A stretch of DNA of 64,000 nucleotides from Halothece sp. PCC 7418 (GTDB taxonomy: Bacteria > Cyanobacteriota > Cyanobacteriia > Cyanobacteriales > Rubidibacteraceae), in assembly GCF_000317635.1 (NCBI RefSeq), contig NC_019779.1:1798001-1862000 (forward strand). The letters are read 5' to 3'. The position numbers were made by a program, and so were the translations under genes. Numbering within the stretch: the first letter of the stretch is position 1; every line of letters begins with the position of its first letter. Under the pieces are notes generated by a model that ran no database searches, was not told the DNA's origin, and saw nothing but the letters and a program-made list of their open reading frames with translations. Of this stretch, positions 18,440-27,793 are shown one piece after another.

Positions 18440-18676
18440 AACGGACATTTTCCTTCCAGCGTGATCGCGCAACAAAATATCCCTCATGGTTCACATCTTG
18501 CTAATGATCAGGTAACGGTGAGCTTAGGGATAGCAAGTGTCATTCCCACTGTCGAAGCCTCTTGGGAAACGTTAGTTACACAAGCCGACTTTGCTTTATA
18601 TCAGGCAAAAACACAGGGGCGCGATCGATATTTTCTCGAATCTGAAATTGGGAAACGCCACGAAAAACAACTTTGA
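18440..18676 (+). pseudogene. GGDEF-domain C-terminal fragment (diguanylate cyclase remnant)
   Basis: About 79 codons remain open after a stop at 18437. They read VTVSLGIASV...LVTQADFALYQAKTQGRDRY, which is the C-terminal end of a GGDEF domain (the VT-S-GIA strand and AD-ALY-AK--GR-R helix). The catalytic GG(D/E)EF loop and all upstream domains are missing, so this is a gene remnant. A GTG at 18461 could start translation but the product would have no active site. Confidence 0.75.
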
Positions 18677-19187
18677 TCAAAATTCTTTTTTTCCTACCTA
18701 GCAATAAAAAAATATCAACATCCTCTGTTGGCTTTGACTTAACTATCAGTGCAGCTTATATAAAACTTTTTTTTCATAAGACTTTTCTTTCAATCAACCC
18801 TCTTAATCTTTCTTAAGCACAAAAATAGAGAGAGAATTCTTGACGAAATTGCGACGTTTCAGGTATGCTAAGGAAAATAATAATCCAGAGGAATTTCTTG
18901 TCTCAGTTTCAAAAAATAAGCAAAAAACCTGATTCTTTCGTCGCTAGACCCAATTAAGCTGTCAAGTTTTTTGGAACGAGTTGCATTGATTTTTGTAACT
19001 AGGTTTGAATCTTTGTTAAGTAGGGTTGACAGATATCTGATGATATGCAGGGAAGAAATGAGGCGAAGGCTTTTCCCAGAAGAATATCATAGCATTTCTC
19101 ATTAGTTAAAATATAGACCAATGCAGTGCAACCCAATCCAAAAGCTATTCTGAAGACGGGGAGAGGGTAAACAAGAAGAACTGAACG
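18677..19187. other. Long upstream region of mnmG
   Basis: There are about 500 bp with no gene. The region is AT-rich, with poly-A/T tracts around 18705-18780 and a good sigma-70-like promoter at 18840-18869. The 5' leader to mnmG would be over 300 nt, which is long. I saw no known riboswitch. Confidence 0.5.
18840..18869 (+). promoter_or_regulatory. Candidate sigma-70-type promoter upstream of mnmG
   Basis: TTGACG (18840-18845) and TATGCT (18864-18869) are separated by 18 bp, close to the consensus. It points at mnmG about 320 bp downstream. Confidence 0.45.
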
Positions 19188-21101
19188 ATGAATATTATGA
19201 TTGATTCTCCCGTACAATTCCAAGATGAATTTGATGTCGTTGTTGTTGGTGCTGGGCATTCTGGCTGTGAAGCTGCCCTCGCTGCAGCCCGTTTAGGCTG
19301 TCGCACCCTGATGTTAACCCTCAACCTAGATCGCATTGCTTGGCAACCTTGTAATCCTGCCGTGGGCGCACCTGCCAAGTCACAGTTAGCTCATGAAGTA
19401 GATGCCTTAGGTGGTGAAATTGGGAAATGCGCCGACCGCACCTATCTGCAAAAGCGAGTTCTCAACGCTTCACGGGGTCCTGCGGTGTGGGCATTACGGG
19501 CGCAAACCGATAAACGGGAATATTCGCGGGTGATGCGCCACATTGTCGAAAATCAAGAGAATTTAACCTTACGGGAAGGGATGGTCACAGACTTGGTCTT
19601 GGGGAAAAACCAAGAAGTGATTGGCGTAGAAACTTACTTTGGCACAGCATTTAAGTGTCAAACCGTTATTCTCACCACAGGAACCTTCCTTGGCGGTTGC
19701 ATTTGGGTTGGCAATAAATCAATGGCTGCAGGGCGTGCAGGAGAGTTTGCTGCAGTTGGTTTGACCGATACTTTGAATCAACTGGGCTTTGAAACGGGAC
19801 GTTTGAAAACGGGAACACCAGCGCGAGTGGATAAGCGGTCAGTGGATTACAGCCAGCTAGAAGAACAACCCGGTGATGAAGATGTCCGTTGGTTTAGTTT
19901 TGACCCCGAGGCCTGGGTAGAACGGGAACAAATGTGCTGCTATCTCACCCGTACTACAGCCGAAACCCATCAAATGATTCGGGATAACTTGCATCTCTCT
20001 CCGGTTTATGGCGGTTGGGTGGATGCAAAAGGACCGCGTTATTGTCCCAGTATTGAAGATAAAATTGTACGCTTTGCAGATAAGGAAAGCCATCAAATCT
20101 TTATTGAACCAGAAGGACGAGATATCCCTGAATTGTATATTCAAGGATTTTCTACGGGCTTACCCGAAAACTTACAACTGGCGATGTTACATACCCTTCC
20201 CGGTTTAGAAAACTGTAAAATGTTGCGTCCCGCCTATGCTGTGGAATATGACTATTTACCCGCAACGCAATGTTACCCCACATTAATGACTAAAAAGATT
20301 GAAGGGTTATTCTGTGCGGGACAAATTAATGGGACAACTGGGTATGAAGAAGCAGCAGCGCAAGGGATTGTTGCGGGAATTAATGCCGTGCGCTTTGTCC
20401 GTGGAGAAGAAATGGTGGTCTTCCCTCGCGAAGGAAGCTATTTGGGAACGTTAATTGATGATTTGTGTACGAAAGATTTAAGAGAACCTTATCGGATGTT
20501 AACCAGTCGCTCGGAATATCGTCTGATTTTACGGTCAGATAATGCCGATCAACGGTTAACGCCTTTAGGAAGAGAGATTGGTCTGATTGACGATCGCCGT
20601 TGGGAACTCTATGAACAAAAACAAGCCAATATTACTGGCGAAAAAGAACGTCTCCATAGCACTCGCGTGAAAGGACATGAGGACATTGGACAACAAATTG
20701 CAGCAGATACAGGACAGAAAATTAAAAGTTCCGCGACTTTAGCAGAATTGTTGCGTCGTCCAGGTTTCCACTATGCCAACCTGGAACAATATGGACTGGG
20801 GAATTCCCAACTGCATCGGGTAGAAAAAGAAGGGGCGGAAATTGATATTAAATACTCAGGATATATCCAACGGCAACAACATCAAATTGATCAGATCACA
20901 AAACAAACCAATCGTCCTCTTCCTGCGGATTTAGACTATATGAGCATTGATACGTTATCGATGGAAGCACGGGAAAAATTGGCGAAAGTCAAGCCGTTAA
21001 CCATTGGTCAAGCGGGTCGCATTGGTGGCGTTAACCCAGCAGATGTCAATGCTTTGTTAGTCCATTTAGAACTGAACTACCGCACTCAAGCTACCCTGTG
21101 A
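19188..21101 (+). CDS. mnmG: tRNA uridine-5-carboxymethylaminomethyl modification enzyme
   Basis: MnmG (GidA), with MnmE, adds the carboxymethylaminomethyl group at wobble uridine 34 of certain tRNAs. This 637-residue protein shows the FAD-binding [21 protein letters not shown] near residue 17, [33 protein letters not shown]-type sequence ([17 protein letters not shown]), CPSIEDKI and [19 protein letters not shown]. The C-terminal helical region ends with [19 protein letters not shown]. Full length. The ATG at 19188 gives MNIMID; the Met at residue 4 is an alternative. Confidence 0.97.
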   Translation: MNIMIDSPVQFQDEFDVVVVGAGHSGCEAALAAARLGCRTLMLTLNLDRIAWQPCNPAVGAPAKSQLAHEVDALGGEIGKCADRTYLQKRVLNASRGPAVWALRAQTDKREYSRVMRHIVENQENLTLREGMVTDLVLGKNQEVIGVETYFGTAFKCQTVILTTGTFLGGCIWVGNKSMAAGRAGEFAAVGLTDTLNQLGFETGRLKTGTPARVDKRSVDYSQLEEQPGDEDVRWFSFDPEAWVEREQMCCYLTRTTAETHQMIRDNLHLSPVYGGWVDAKGPRYCPSIEDKIVRFADKESHQIFIEPEGRDIPELYIQGFSTGLPENLQLAMLHTLPGLENCKMLRPAYAVEYDYLPATQCYPTLMTKKIEGLFCAGQINGTTGYEEAAAQGIVAGINAVRFVRGEEMVVFPREGSYLGTLIDDLCTKDLREPYRMLTSRSEYRLILRSDNADQRLTPLGREIGLIDDRRWELYEQKQANITGEKERLHSTRVKGHEDIGQQIAADTGQKIKSSATLAELLRRPGFHYANLEQYGLGNSQLHRVEKEGAEIDIKYSGYIQRQQHQIDQITKQTNRPLPADLDYMSIDTLSMEAREKLAKVKPLTIGQAGRIGGVNPADVNALLVHLELNYRTQATL

Positions 21102-21468
21102 GTGGGGCTTCGATACTGATAAGGAAATTCCCAAACTTAGACTGAGACCGAAGTTTAGGACTTCTCTCTCCTCCTATAGTGCTACGCGCTGGGTAAAGGG
21201 GAAAGGCGAAAGGAATGTCAAAGTTACCTTTTTCCTATCAATGAGTTGGATTTTCATCTGTCAAACACCCAAATGAGTAGGGCTATAAGGACTAGATAAA
21301 AACAAAGTCGCTATTGGTTAAAGCGTTGCTATCCACGCCGAGTAAAATGGCTAACTCATTGCTATCGAACTGAACCCTTCTGCTAGTTTTCCTATTTAGG
21401 ACTTTAATCGCTAAGATTCGGTGAAACGAAGCATCGATCGCGCTCTCGACACGAACTCAATTTTGATT
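21102..21468. other. Intergenic region between mnmG and mltG
   Basis: The two flanking genes converge on this region. Near 21131-21160 an imperfect hairpin (CCAAACTT with AAGTTTAGG) could serve as terminator for mnmG. The rest is unremarkable and contains no complete HIP1 site. Confidence 0.45.
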
Positions 21469-22491
21469 TTATTTTTGAATGCGCTGTTGGGCTGCTTGAT
21501 GTTCAGCAAAGGTTTTACTGAAAACATGAGTCCCGTCATAGCGGGCGACGAAAAAAAGATATTCCGTTTCTGGGGGGTTGAGGGAGGCTTCAAGTGCGGG
21601 TTTGCCTGGACTGGCGATGGGGGTGGGGGGTAAACCGCTGTTGAGATAGGTATTGTAGGGAGAAGGGGTGTTGACTTGTTTCAGGGTGAGGGGGGTTTCT
21701 TCGGTTTGTTCGATATTTAAGCCATATTCCACCGTGGGATCGGCAGCGAGTCGCATTCCTTTTTCTAAGCGTTTGGCAAAAACCGCTGCAATGCGCGATC
21801 GTTCTTCGGCGACCACGGCTTCTTTTTCCACCAGACTCGCCAGCGTGACCCATTCTTGTAGGGTGTAAGGGCTGTTTTGGGTTTCGTAGAGGGGGAGTGC
21901 TACCTTGGCAAATTGATTGAGCATTAATTCAATAATAAATTCTGGGGTGGCGCGATCGCGCGGAATTTGATAAGTATCAGGATATAAAAAACCTTCCAAA
22001 TGGGGTAAATTGTCAGGAAGCCATGAAAATTGAGTCCGATCAATCTTGCGGGTTGCTGCGAGAAAATCCGAGCGAGAAAAGTAACCTAATTCCTGAAAAT
22101 AGTCCGCCATCTCCCGTTGTGTCCAGCCTTCGGGAATCGTGAAGCGAGTTTGAATGGTCTCTCCCCGACGAATTTTATTCCCAATTTCTGGCAAAGAAGA
22201 CTGTTTTGAAAGTTGATACGTTCCTGCTTGCAATTGAGACGTTTCTTCCTGTAATTTTAGACGATATAACCAAATTTTCCAGGCTAATTCTGAGCGAATT
22301 AATCCTTCTGCTTCCAGTTGTTGACCGATGATTTGAGCAGCCGTTCCTGAGGGAATAGTGATGGTAATCGGTTGAGACGGGTTAGAAGAGATGGGCGCGA
22401 TCGCGCTTTTCCACCATAGCCAAGTCCCAGCCCCACCAGCAGAGAGTAAAACCATAAAACTGAATAAACCATAAAACGTTTTTTTCAACAT
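21469..22491 (-). CDS. mltG: Endolytic murein transglycosylase MltG
   Basis: MltG (YceG family) cleaves nascent glycan strands at the inner membrane and sets peptidoglycan chain length. The 340-residue protein starts with one membrane anchor (FYGLFSFMVLLSAGGAGTWLW, residues 6-26), followed by a LysM-like subdomain (ITIPSGTAAQIIGQQLEAEGLI) and the catalytic domain. Visible are LEGFLYPDTYQIP, the active-site segment LASLVEKEA with the catalytic Glu, and NTPSPYNTY followed by GLPPTPIASPG. Length is normal. The C-terminus faces mnmG convergently. Confidence 0.94.
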   Translation of the reverse strand: MLKKTFYGLFSFMVLLSAGGAGTWLWWKSAIAPISSNPSQPITITIPSGTAAQIIGQQLEAEGLIRSELAWKIWLYRLKLQEETSQLQAGTYQLSKQSSLPEIGNKIRRGETIQTRFTIPEGWTQREMADYFQELGYFSRSDFLAATRKIDRTQFSWLPDNLPHLEGFLYPDTYQIPRDRATPEFIIELMLNQFAKVALPLYETQNSPYTLQEWVTLASLVEKEAVVAEERSRIAAVFAKRLEKGMRLAADPTVEYGLNIEQTEETPLTLKQVNTPSPYNTYLNSGLPPTPIASPGKPALEASLNPPETEYLFFVARYDGTHVFSKTFAEHQAAQQRIQK

Positions 22492-22601
22492 ACAAATTAT
22501 TTTGTTATTTGTTATTTAAAATTGAAACGACTCATGAATAACAGACGCTTAAGCAAGCATCTGATAACAGTCAAATTATAATCATGACCGATAATGAATC
22601 C

Positions 22602-22635
22602 TTAATTATCAATTATCAATGATTAATTATCAATT
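22602..22635. repeat. Short AT-rich tandem repeat (ATTATCA-type)
   Basis: TTAATTATCA/ATTATCAATG-type units are repeated three to four times just before ccmO. They are similar in kind to the heptamer repeats elsewhere in the window, and lie in the divergent promoter region of mltG and ccmO. Confidence 0.45.
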
Positions 22636-22692
22636 CCCCCGCTTGTCCGTTATCGTTGATATAGGGGAAGATCTATTTATTCAAATCAAGCA

Positions 22693-23649
22693 ATGCCATC
22701 TCAATTACCCGCACCGTTCGATCATCAACAACAACCACCACCGCAGCAACACTACAGCGATAGTGCCCTCGGCTTAGTCGCTACCAAAAGTTTTCCTGCG
22801 ATTGTGGGGACAGCAGACATGATGCTGAAATCAGCAGAAGTGACCCTCGTGGGCTACGAAAAAATTGGTAGCGGTCACTGCACAGCAATTGTACGGGGAA
22901 AAACAGCAGATGTGCGCTTAGCCGTAGAAGAAGGCGCAAAAACAGCAAAACAGTTTGGGCAACTGATCTCAAAATTAGTAATCCCGCGTCCCATGCCCAA
23001 TTTAGAAGCCGTCTTCCCAATTGGCACTCGTTTAGTCGAATTAGCCCAACAAAATCGGGGTTACAGTCGTCTCAGTAATCGCGCCATTGGTTTACTCGAA
23101 ACCCGAGGCTTTCCCGCTATGGTTGCGGGCGCTGATGCCATGTTAAAAGCAGCAGATGTGCAACTCGCCTCTTATGAAACTATTGGCGAAGGACTCTGTA
23201 CCGCCATTATTCGGGGGTCAGTAGCCAATGTTGCTATGGCGATTGAAGTGGGAATGCAAGAAGCAGAAAGAGTGGGAGAACTCCACGCTGTCATGGTCAT
23301 TCCTCGCTTACTCGAAGACTTGGAACATACCCTCCCCGTTGCCAAATACTGGTTAGAAGAAGAACCCGAAGAACAACCCTTATCTTTACCAGAGAAACAG
23401 AAAGAAACGACAACAGAACGTCAACCGTTATCACTCCCACAAAAACAAGAGGAAGAAGAACGACAACCATTATCACTTCCAGAGAAGCAAGAGGAAGAAG
23501 AACGTCAACCCCTTTCTTTCCCAGAAAAAGAAGCAGAACAAGAAGAACGCCCCTTAGTTGAGTTGCCAGAATTAGATAAACTCGATTCTTCTGAAGATAA
23601 TCAACAACAACCCAATCGTCAACAAGCGCAACCGCCAGAAGAAGATTAA
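22693..23649 (+). CDS. ccmO: Carboxysome shell protein CcmO (tandem BMC domains) with repetitive acidic tail
   Basis: This is a beta-carboxysome shell component with two bacterial microcompartment (BMC) domains. After a Pro/Gln-rich leader (residues 1-22), BMC domain 1 runs about 24-104 (ALGLVATKSFPAIVGTADMM...VIPRP) and BMC domain 2 about 128-208 (AIGLLETRGFPAMVAGADAM...VIPRL). Residues ~218-318 are a Glu/Gln-rich tail in which QPLSLPEKQ-like units recur four times, longer than typical CcmO tails. It is not next to other ccm genes here, and a satellite location for ccmO is common. It is divergent from mltG. Confidence 0.92.
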   Translation: MPSQLPAPFDHQQQPPPQQHYSDSALGLVATKSFPAIVGTADMMLKSAEVTLVGYEKIGSGHCTAIVRGKTADVRLAVEEGAKTAKQFGQLISKLVIPRPMPNLEAVFPIGTRLVELAQQNRGYSRLSNRAIGLLETRGFPAMVAGADAMLKAADVQLASYETIGEGLCTAIIRGSVANVAMAIEVGMQEAERVGELHAVMVIPRLLEDLEHTLPVAKYWLEEEPEEQPLSLPEKQKETTTERQPLSLPQKQEEEERQPLSLPEKQEEEERQPLSFPEKEAEQEERPLVELPELDKLDSSEDNQQQPNRQQAQPPEED

Positions 23650-23737
23650 AATTGTTTCCAATTAAAATATATCACTATAGTAAACTATCAAGACGAATCA
23701 CTGTCTTCAGTCATCTCCACCTCCTAAACAAAAGTAG

Positions 23738-23754
23738 GGTGGGCATTGCCCACC
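23738..23754. repeat. GGTGGGCATTGCCCACC palindromic repeat
   Basis: This is a near-perfect 17-bp palindrome preceded by GTAG. The same palindrome is at 30417-30433, and a variant is near 62842-62862. It is a dispersed REP-like hairpin, here downstream of ccmO, where it may act as a transcript end. Confidence 0.7.
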
Positions 23755-23807
23755 AAAAGTAATTTAACTATCGTTACTGTCCCTTTACTTAGGAGAAACC
23801 CTATAAA

Positions 23808-24104
23808 TCACGCAGCAGAAAGTTTCTTTAGTGAGCGACTGCTATGTTGTTGGCGTAACTGTACTGTATAAGCCTCTAGTTCGGAAGTCGTCATCGCCTT
23901 CAATATCGGGAGTTCATTCGTAGAAATGCTAAGTTGAGAACTTAACTGATAGATTTCTTGCATCAAAAAGCCCCGACGTTCTTGATCTTCCTCTCTTTGC
24001 AATAGCTCATTCGCTTTTTCGAGAAAGGGTGTTCCTAAACGATCAGGATCAGATGCAGCCGTTTTGATGAGTTCCCATGAGTTATAATTGGAGGCAGTTT
24101 TCAT
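23808..24104 (-). CDS. Hypothetical small helical protein, divergent from the RT operon
   Basis: I do not recognise this 98-residue protein. It is predicted to be mostly helical, soluble and charged (NELLQREEDQERRGFLMQEIYQL), with no signal or membrane segment. It starts 201 bp from, and divergently to, the reverse-transcriptase gene. Codon use looks like the core genes rather than the AT-rich RT. It could be an unrelated resident gene or a regulator; nothing in the sequence decides. Confidence 0.55.
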   Translation of the reverse strand: MKTASNYNSWELIKTAASDPDRLGTPFLEKANELLQREEDQERRGFLMQEIYQLSSQLSISTNELPILKAMTTSELEAYTVQLRQQHSSRSLKKLSAA

Positions 24105-24135
24105 AATTAAAATTAGTCTGATCAGTTTACGATGA

Positions 24136-24165
24136 AAGCATTCCAGTGGTCGCTGGGGTGCTTTA
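24136..24165 (+). other. Strong hairpin in the RT operon leader region
   Basis: AAAGCATTCCAG pairs with CTGGGGTGCTTT (12 bp with two G-T wobbles on the RNA) around a 6-base loop, followed by TATTTTATT. It resembles a Rho-independent terminator or the end of a short RNA, 140 bp before the RT start, yet no gene on the plus strand ends here. It is a candidate ncRNA or attenuator. Confidence 0.5.
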
Positions 24166-24305
24166 TTTTATTATGACCAACAAAATTAGAACTGTCAAGA
24201 CACTATATTACTAAATAAAATTAAATGCGATAAATCATTGCTATAACATATTAAAAGAGATAAACTGGGTTTATTGTCAGGCTGAACAAAGGAAGCAGAG
24301 CAAAA

Positions 24306-27300
24306 ATGATACAGGGAAAAGAGTTTGAGCAGCGTCTAGAGGGATTAAACTGGACGCTCTACAGATTAGCGAAGGAAATGGCGGAATATCGCTCTCAAGG
24401 CGAAGAAGTTTCCCCCGCCTCCCGTTATCACAGTTCCATTGGTAAGGCGATCGAAAATCCCAGAAAGTCTCGACTAGAAACCATTGAAGATATTGTCCAA
24501 GTCCTCAACGGTGAGTTAAGAATCATCTGGGAAAGCGATCAAGTCGTTACGATCCGCTTGGAAGATGAAACCATAGAAGCTCTCAAACAAAGAGCAGAGA
24601 ATGAAGGAAAAAGCATTAATGAAGTCGCTAGACAACTTCTAATTCAAGCGTTGTCAGGTATTCCCACTCAAAAACACACGAAACTGACAGAGTTAGTCTT
24701 TGATGGAGAACCGAAAATCTATCGTTCCTTTCATCCCGCGATCGCTGCTGCTTATTCATCTGTTCATCAATGGTTAGAAGAAAGACCAGAAGCTGAAGGT
24801 TATAAAGAATTAGATTACTCTCAAGAGATTGCGCGATCGCTGCGAAAACAAGACTTAAAAAGTATCGCCTTTCAATTTTATACGCTTTTTCCTTCCCATT
24901 ATTTTCAAGCAGGTCACGTTCTGGATAACGTCATTAACTCAGCCAGACTTTTAAACAGAATTAAATCAAATCCTCGCATTTATTTAGTAGATGTCGGTTG
25001 TGCATTAGGCGCGGGGACGGCTGCATTTGTTGAAAAGATTTTAACTCTCTCAAAAGAAGAATTTTCCTCAAAACCAATTGAAATCATCGCTGTTGGGATC
25101 GATACTAATCTGTACGGGTATGCTGTTTATAAAAAATTGATGGAGGAAATTCAGAAAAATGTTAGCGAATATAATATTAACTTAGAGTTCAAAGCAATAA
25201 ATGAACCTTTAGCGCAAGCCACTTTACGGACAATTAGCTATTTTCAAAGTAAGCTCAATGATGAGAATACTTCTGTCAAGATTTTACCTCATCTTTTCAT
25301 AACACAACTTGATGTTGCCAGTTCTATTACTCAATACGAACAACTAAGAAAAGAGCGAGAAGAAAAACTTAAGGCTTTGGGGATAGAACCTGATCCAGAA
25401 ACAGAATCAGATCAATCCTTATGGCAAAATGAAGCACTCTTCTTAAAGGGATTGCTAGAAGAAATTCCTGCTGAAAAGATTCACTTAGTAACAATTGGTA
25501 CTAAGAACATTGAACAATTTCTTGAAGATGAGACTGAAATCAAGGAGATCAGTCAAGGAATACAAGAGCTTCATTTATATTTAAAGCAATTGTTCGGAAG
25601 TGATCAAGTATCTATATTCCTAGAAGGAAATCAGACAGTAAACTTTTACCATCCTATCGATAGTTACTGGTATTATTTTCAACACTTATCTAATCAAGAT
25701 AGCTTTTATAGTAGTTTTGTCAATATTGTAACTTCTGAAATTGACGAGCAGAAACAAATTATTACTGATGAGAACATGGAAATTGCATGGGCTAAAGCGA
25801 GAAGTAATGTCTTTAGTGAATCATTTTACGATGAAGCAGAAATCCGTTTGTTTGAACAAAATTTAGATGATAACTTAAAGATATTAGCCAACAAAATAGT
25901 TGAACTTCCCTATGCCAAAGACTTACTAAACCTTGATCAAGATATAAGTTACCAATTTGTTAAAAACAAAATTAAAAGTCGTCCTAAACAGGTGACTCGT
26001 CTTGAAGAAGAAATAATAGCGATTGCTATTTTACAAACCATTGGAACAAAAAGCGACTTTGAGCATTACGCTTATAAATTAAAACCAGAACCAACAGAAG
26101 ATTTATATGAGCATTATTTTCCTTGCTACCAGAAATTCTTAAATGACTCAAAATATAGTGCTAGAAGCTATCCTGATGGTGCTGTTATCCGAACTGATAT
26201 TAAATCATATTATACAGAAGTTATTCAAGAACAATTACTTGACATCACTAATAGAGAATTAAAAATTATTAGCCCAAGACTGAAATGGTTACTATATCAA
26301 ATATTTAAAAAAGATTTAGATGGACATGAACCAGGTAAAGGGCTTAAACAAGGAACGCTAACATCAGGGTTTTACGCAAATCTATATCTGAAGTCAGTTG
26401 ATGAATATTTTCAAAATAGTAGCAAATGGAAAGACATTATTAAATATCATCGCTATGTTGACGATATTATTATCATTGTTCGTAATCCAGTCTATTTAGA
26501 AGAAGTTGAACAAGAATTAAGAGATAAAATAGATGAGCTTGGATTAAGTCTTAATGAATCGAAAACAGAACATTATAATTCTGCTGACTTTGAGACAACA
26601 CTTGTACAAGATAAAGCACTAGATCAGCTAAATGATGAATTTAATAAAGCTCTAGTTTATGCTTGGAGGATGAACTTTGAATATCGCACTCAGTTTGAGG
26701 CTGCAAATTTGAGTAAAGATGAATACTTATGGTGGAAAAAGGTTAAATTATATCAACAGTGCTTACACTCTATAGATATTTTTATCACCGAAGATCAATT
26801 AAGTCGCAAAATTCATCAAAAATTAGTCGAAATAGATATTTCTAAAAGAAAAGAGATATCTTTCCCTACTTTTCCGAGTTCCAGTAAATACACAGTTATT
26901 TTGCACTGGAGCAGTCAATTTAAAAAATTAAATAGTAATTGGCTTAAGAGAAAGGAAAAATTAAAAAGTAATGTTACTAAAATTTTTATAGATAGTGTAG
27001 AAGAACTAGAAACACTAATAAAAAACATCCCATATCAAAATGAACTGATAGATGAAACGGAGAAACGCCAAATCAATATTAAGCGCAGACAATTAGAAAG
27101 CCGTATTCGATGGTCGGTAAAGAAACTAATGATATTAGGCTTTGATCAAGTTCGCAATAAAAAAATTGTCTGGGAAAAAGTTGTTGATTTAATTTGCAAT
27201 CCTCGTTTATTTGTAATTCGGAATCTATTAGAAGTAATTACTCACCTAGCATATCAAGGACATACAGACGCAATTCAGCAATTATGGGACTACTATAAAG

Positions 27301-27782
27301 ATCGCGAAGAAGAAACAGACTCATATCTTCGTGCTGTGATTATTGAAGCATTTCGTTTTTTGCCAATACTAGAAGTGAGTGATTTTCATTTAATATTTAA
27401 CTTATCAACAGAAGCTAAACAGGATATTGAAAAACTGAAAGCTACCGAAACTTGGTTATATTTGGGAGACCGCGCTCAACCTTTTGTTCAAAAGAAACAT
27501 CTTCAAGCCATTGTTAATGCTTTAGAAAGTGATCCGTTTCCGCGTTTGAAGAAAAACTACATCCTAATTTTAGGAATGTATGATGTTACCTTGTTAGAAA
27601 ATATTAGTCTTTCTCCTGAAGAAAAGAATGATTATTTAATTCAAGATGCGTTGAGGCTTTCGGAAGAAGGAAGAGTGTCAGAAATTTTTCAAAAACCTGA
27701 ACCAGCAAGAGTCCGACAATATTACAACACGAAGCAAACTTCAACTTCTAAGGATAGATCGGATTACTTATCACCCTTCTAA
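24306..27782 (+). CDS. Multidomain reverse transcriptase (HTH/RHH - Rossmann methyltransferase-like - RT - helical repeats)
   Basis: A 1158-residue fusion protein. Residues 1-75 look like an HTH of XRE type; ~80-116 (VTIRLEDETIEALKQRAENE...) resemble a ribbon-helix-helix antitoxin domain. Residues ~225-330 carry a Rossmann methyltransferase-like motif I (DVGCALGAGT, 229-238) and motif II (GIDTNLYGYAVYKKL). The RT core has motif A TDIKSYY (Asp631), motif B GLKQGTLTSGFYANLYL (679-695), motif C YVDD (717-720) and motif D GLSLNESKT. The C-terminal ~300 residues are helical, HEAT-like. No maturase or HNH domain is seen. A good AAGGAAG ribosome site precedes the ATG. The helicase gene follows 11 bp later. 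Role (defence, element control) is inference. Confidence 0.85.
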   Translation: MIQGKEFEQRLEGLNWTLYRLAKEMAEYRSQGEEVSPASRYHSSIGKAIENPRKSRLETIEDIVQVLNGELRIIWESDQVVTIRLEDETIEALKQRAENEGKSINEVARQLLIQALSGIPTQKHTKLTELVFDGEPKIYRSFHPAIAAAYSSVHQWLEERPEAEGYKELDYSQEIARSLRKQDLKSIAFQFYTLFPSHYFQAGHVLDNVINSARLLNRIKSNPRIYLVDVGCALGAGTAAFVEKILTLSKEEFSSKPIEIIAVGIDTNLYGYAVYKKLMEEIQKNVSEYNINLEFKAINEPLAQATLRTISYFQSKLNDENTSVKILPHLFITQLDVASSITQYEQLRKEREEKLKALGIEPDPETESDQSLWQNEALFLKGLLEEIPAEKIHLVTIGTKNIEQFLEDETEIKEISQGIQELHLYLKQLFGSDQVSIFLEGNQTVNFYHPIDSYWYYFQHLSNQDSFYSSFVNIVTSEIDEQKQIITDENMEIAWAKARSNVFSESFYDEAEIRLFEQNLDDNLKILANKIVELPYAKDLLNLDQDISYQFVKNKIKSRPKQVTRLEEEIIAIAILQTIGTKSDFEHYAYKLKPEPTEDLYEHYFPCYQKFLNDSKYSARSYPDGAVIRTDIKSYYTEVIQEQLLDITNRELKIISPRLKWLLYQIFKKDLDGHEPGKGLKQGTLTSGFYANLYLKSVDEYFQNSSKWKDIIKYHRYVDDIIIIVRNPVYLEEVEQELRDKIDELGLSLNESKTEHYNSADFETTLVQDKALDQLNDEFNKALVYAWRMNFEYRTQFEAANLSKDEYLWWKKVKLYQQCLHSIDIFITEDQLSRKIHQKLVEIDISKRKEISFPTFPSSSKYTVILHWSSQFKKLNSNWLKRKEKLKSNVTKIFIDSVEELETLIKNIPYQNELIDETEKRQINIKRRQLESRIRWSVKKLMILGFDQVRNKKIVWEKVVDLICNPRLFVIRNLLEVITHLAYQGHTDAIQQLWDYYKDREEETDSYLRAVIIEAFRFLPILEVSDFHLIFNLSTEAKQDIEKLKATETWLYLGDRAQPFVQKKHLQAIVNALESDPFPRLKKNYILILGMYDVTLLENISLSPEEKNDYLIQDALRLSEEGRVSEIFQKPEPARVRQYYNTKQTSTSKDRSDYLSPF

Positions 27783-27793
27783 ACTAATTTATT

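Noticed and set aside
24306-27782. RT as a group II intron-encoded protein or retron
   Set aside because: There is no maturase or HNH domain and no intron domain V-like structure seen after the gene. The protein is three times the size of a retron RT and has other fused domains; a leader RNA is possible but not of clear msr-msd form.
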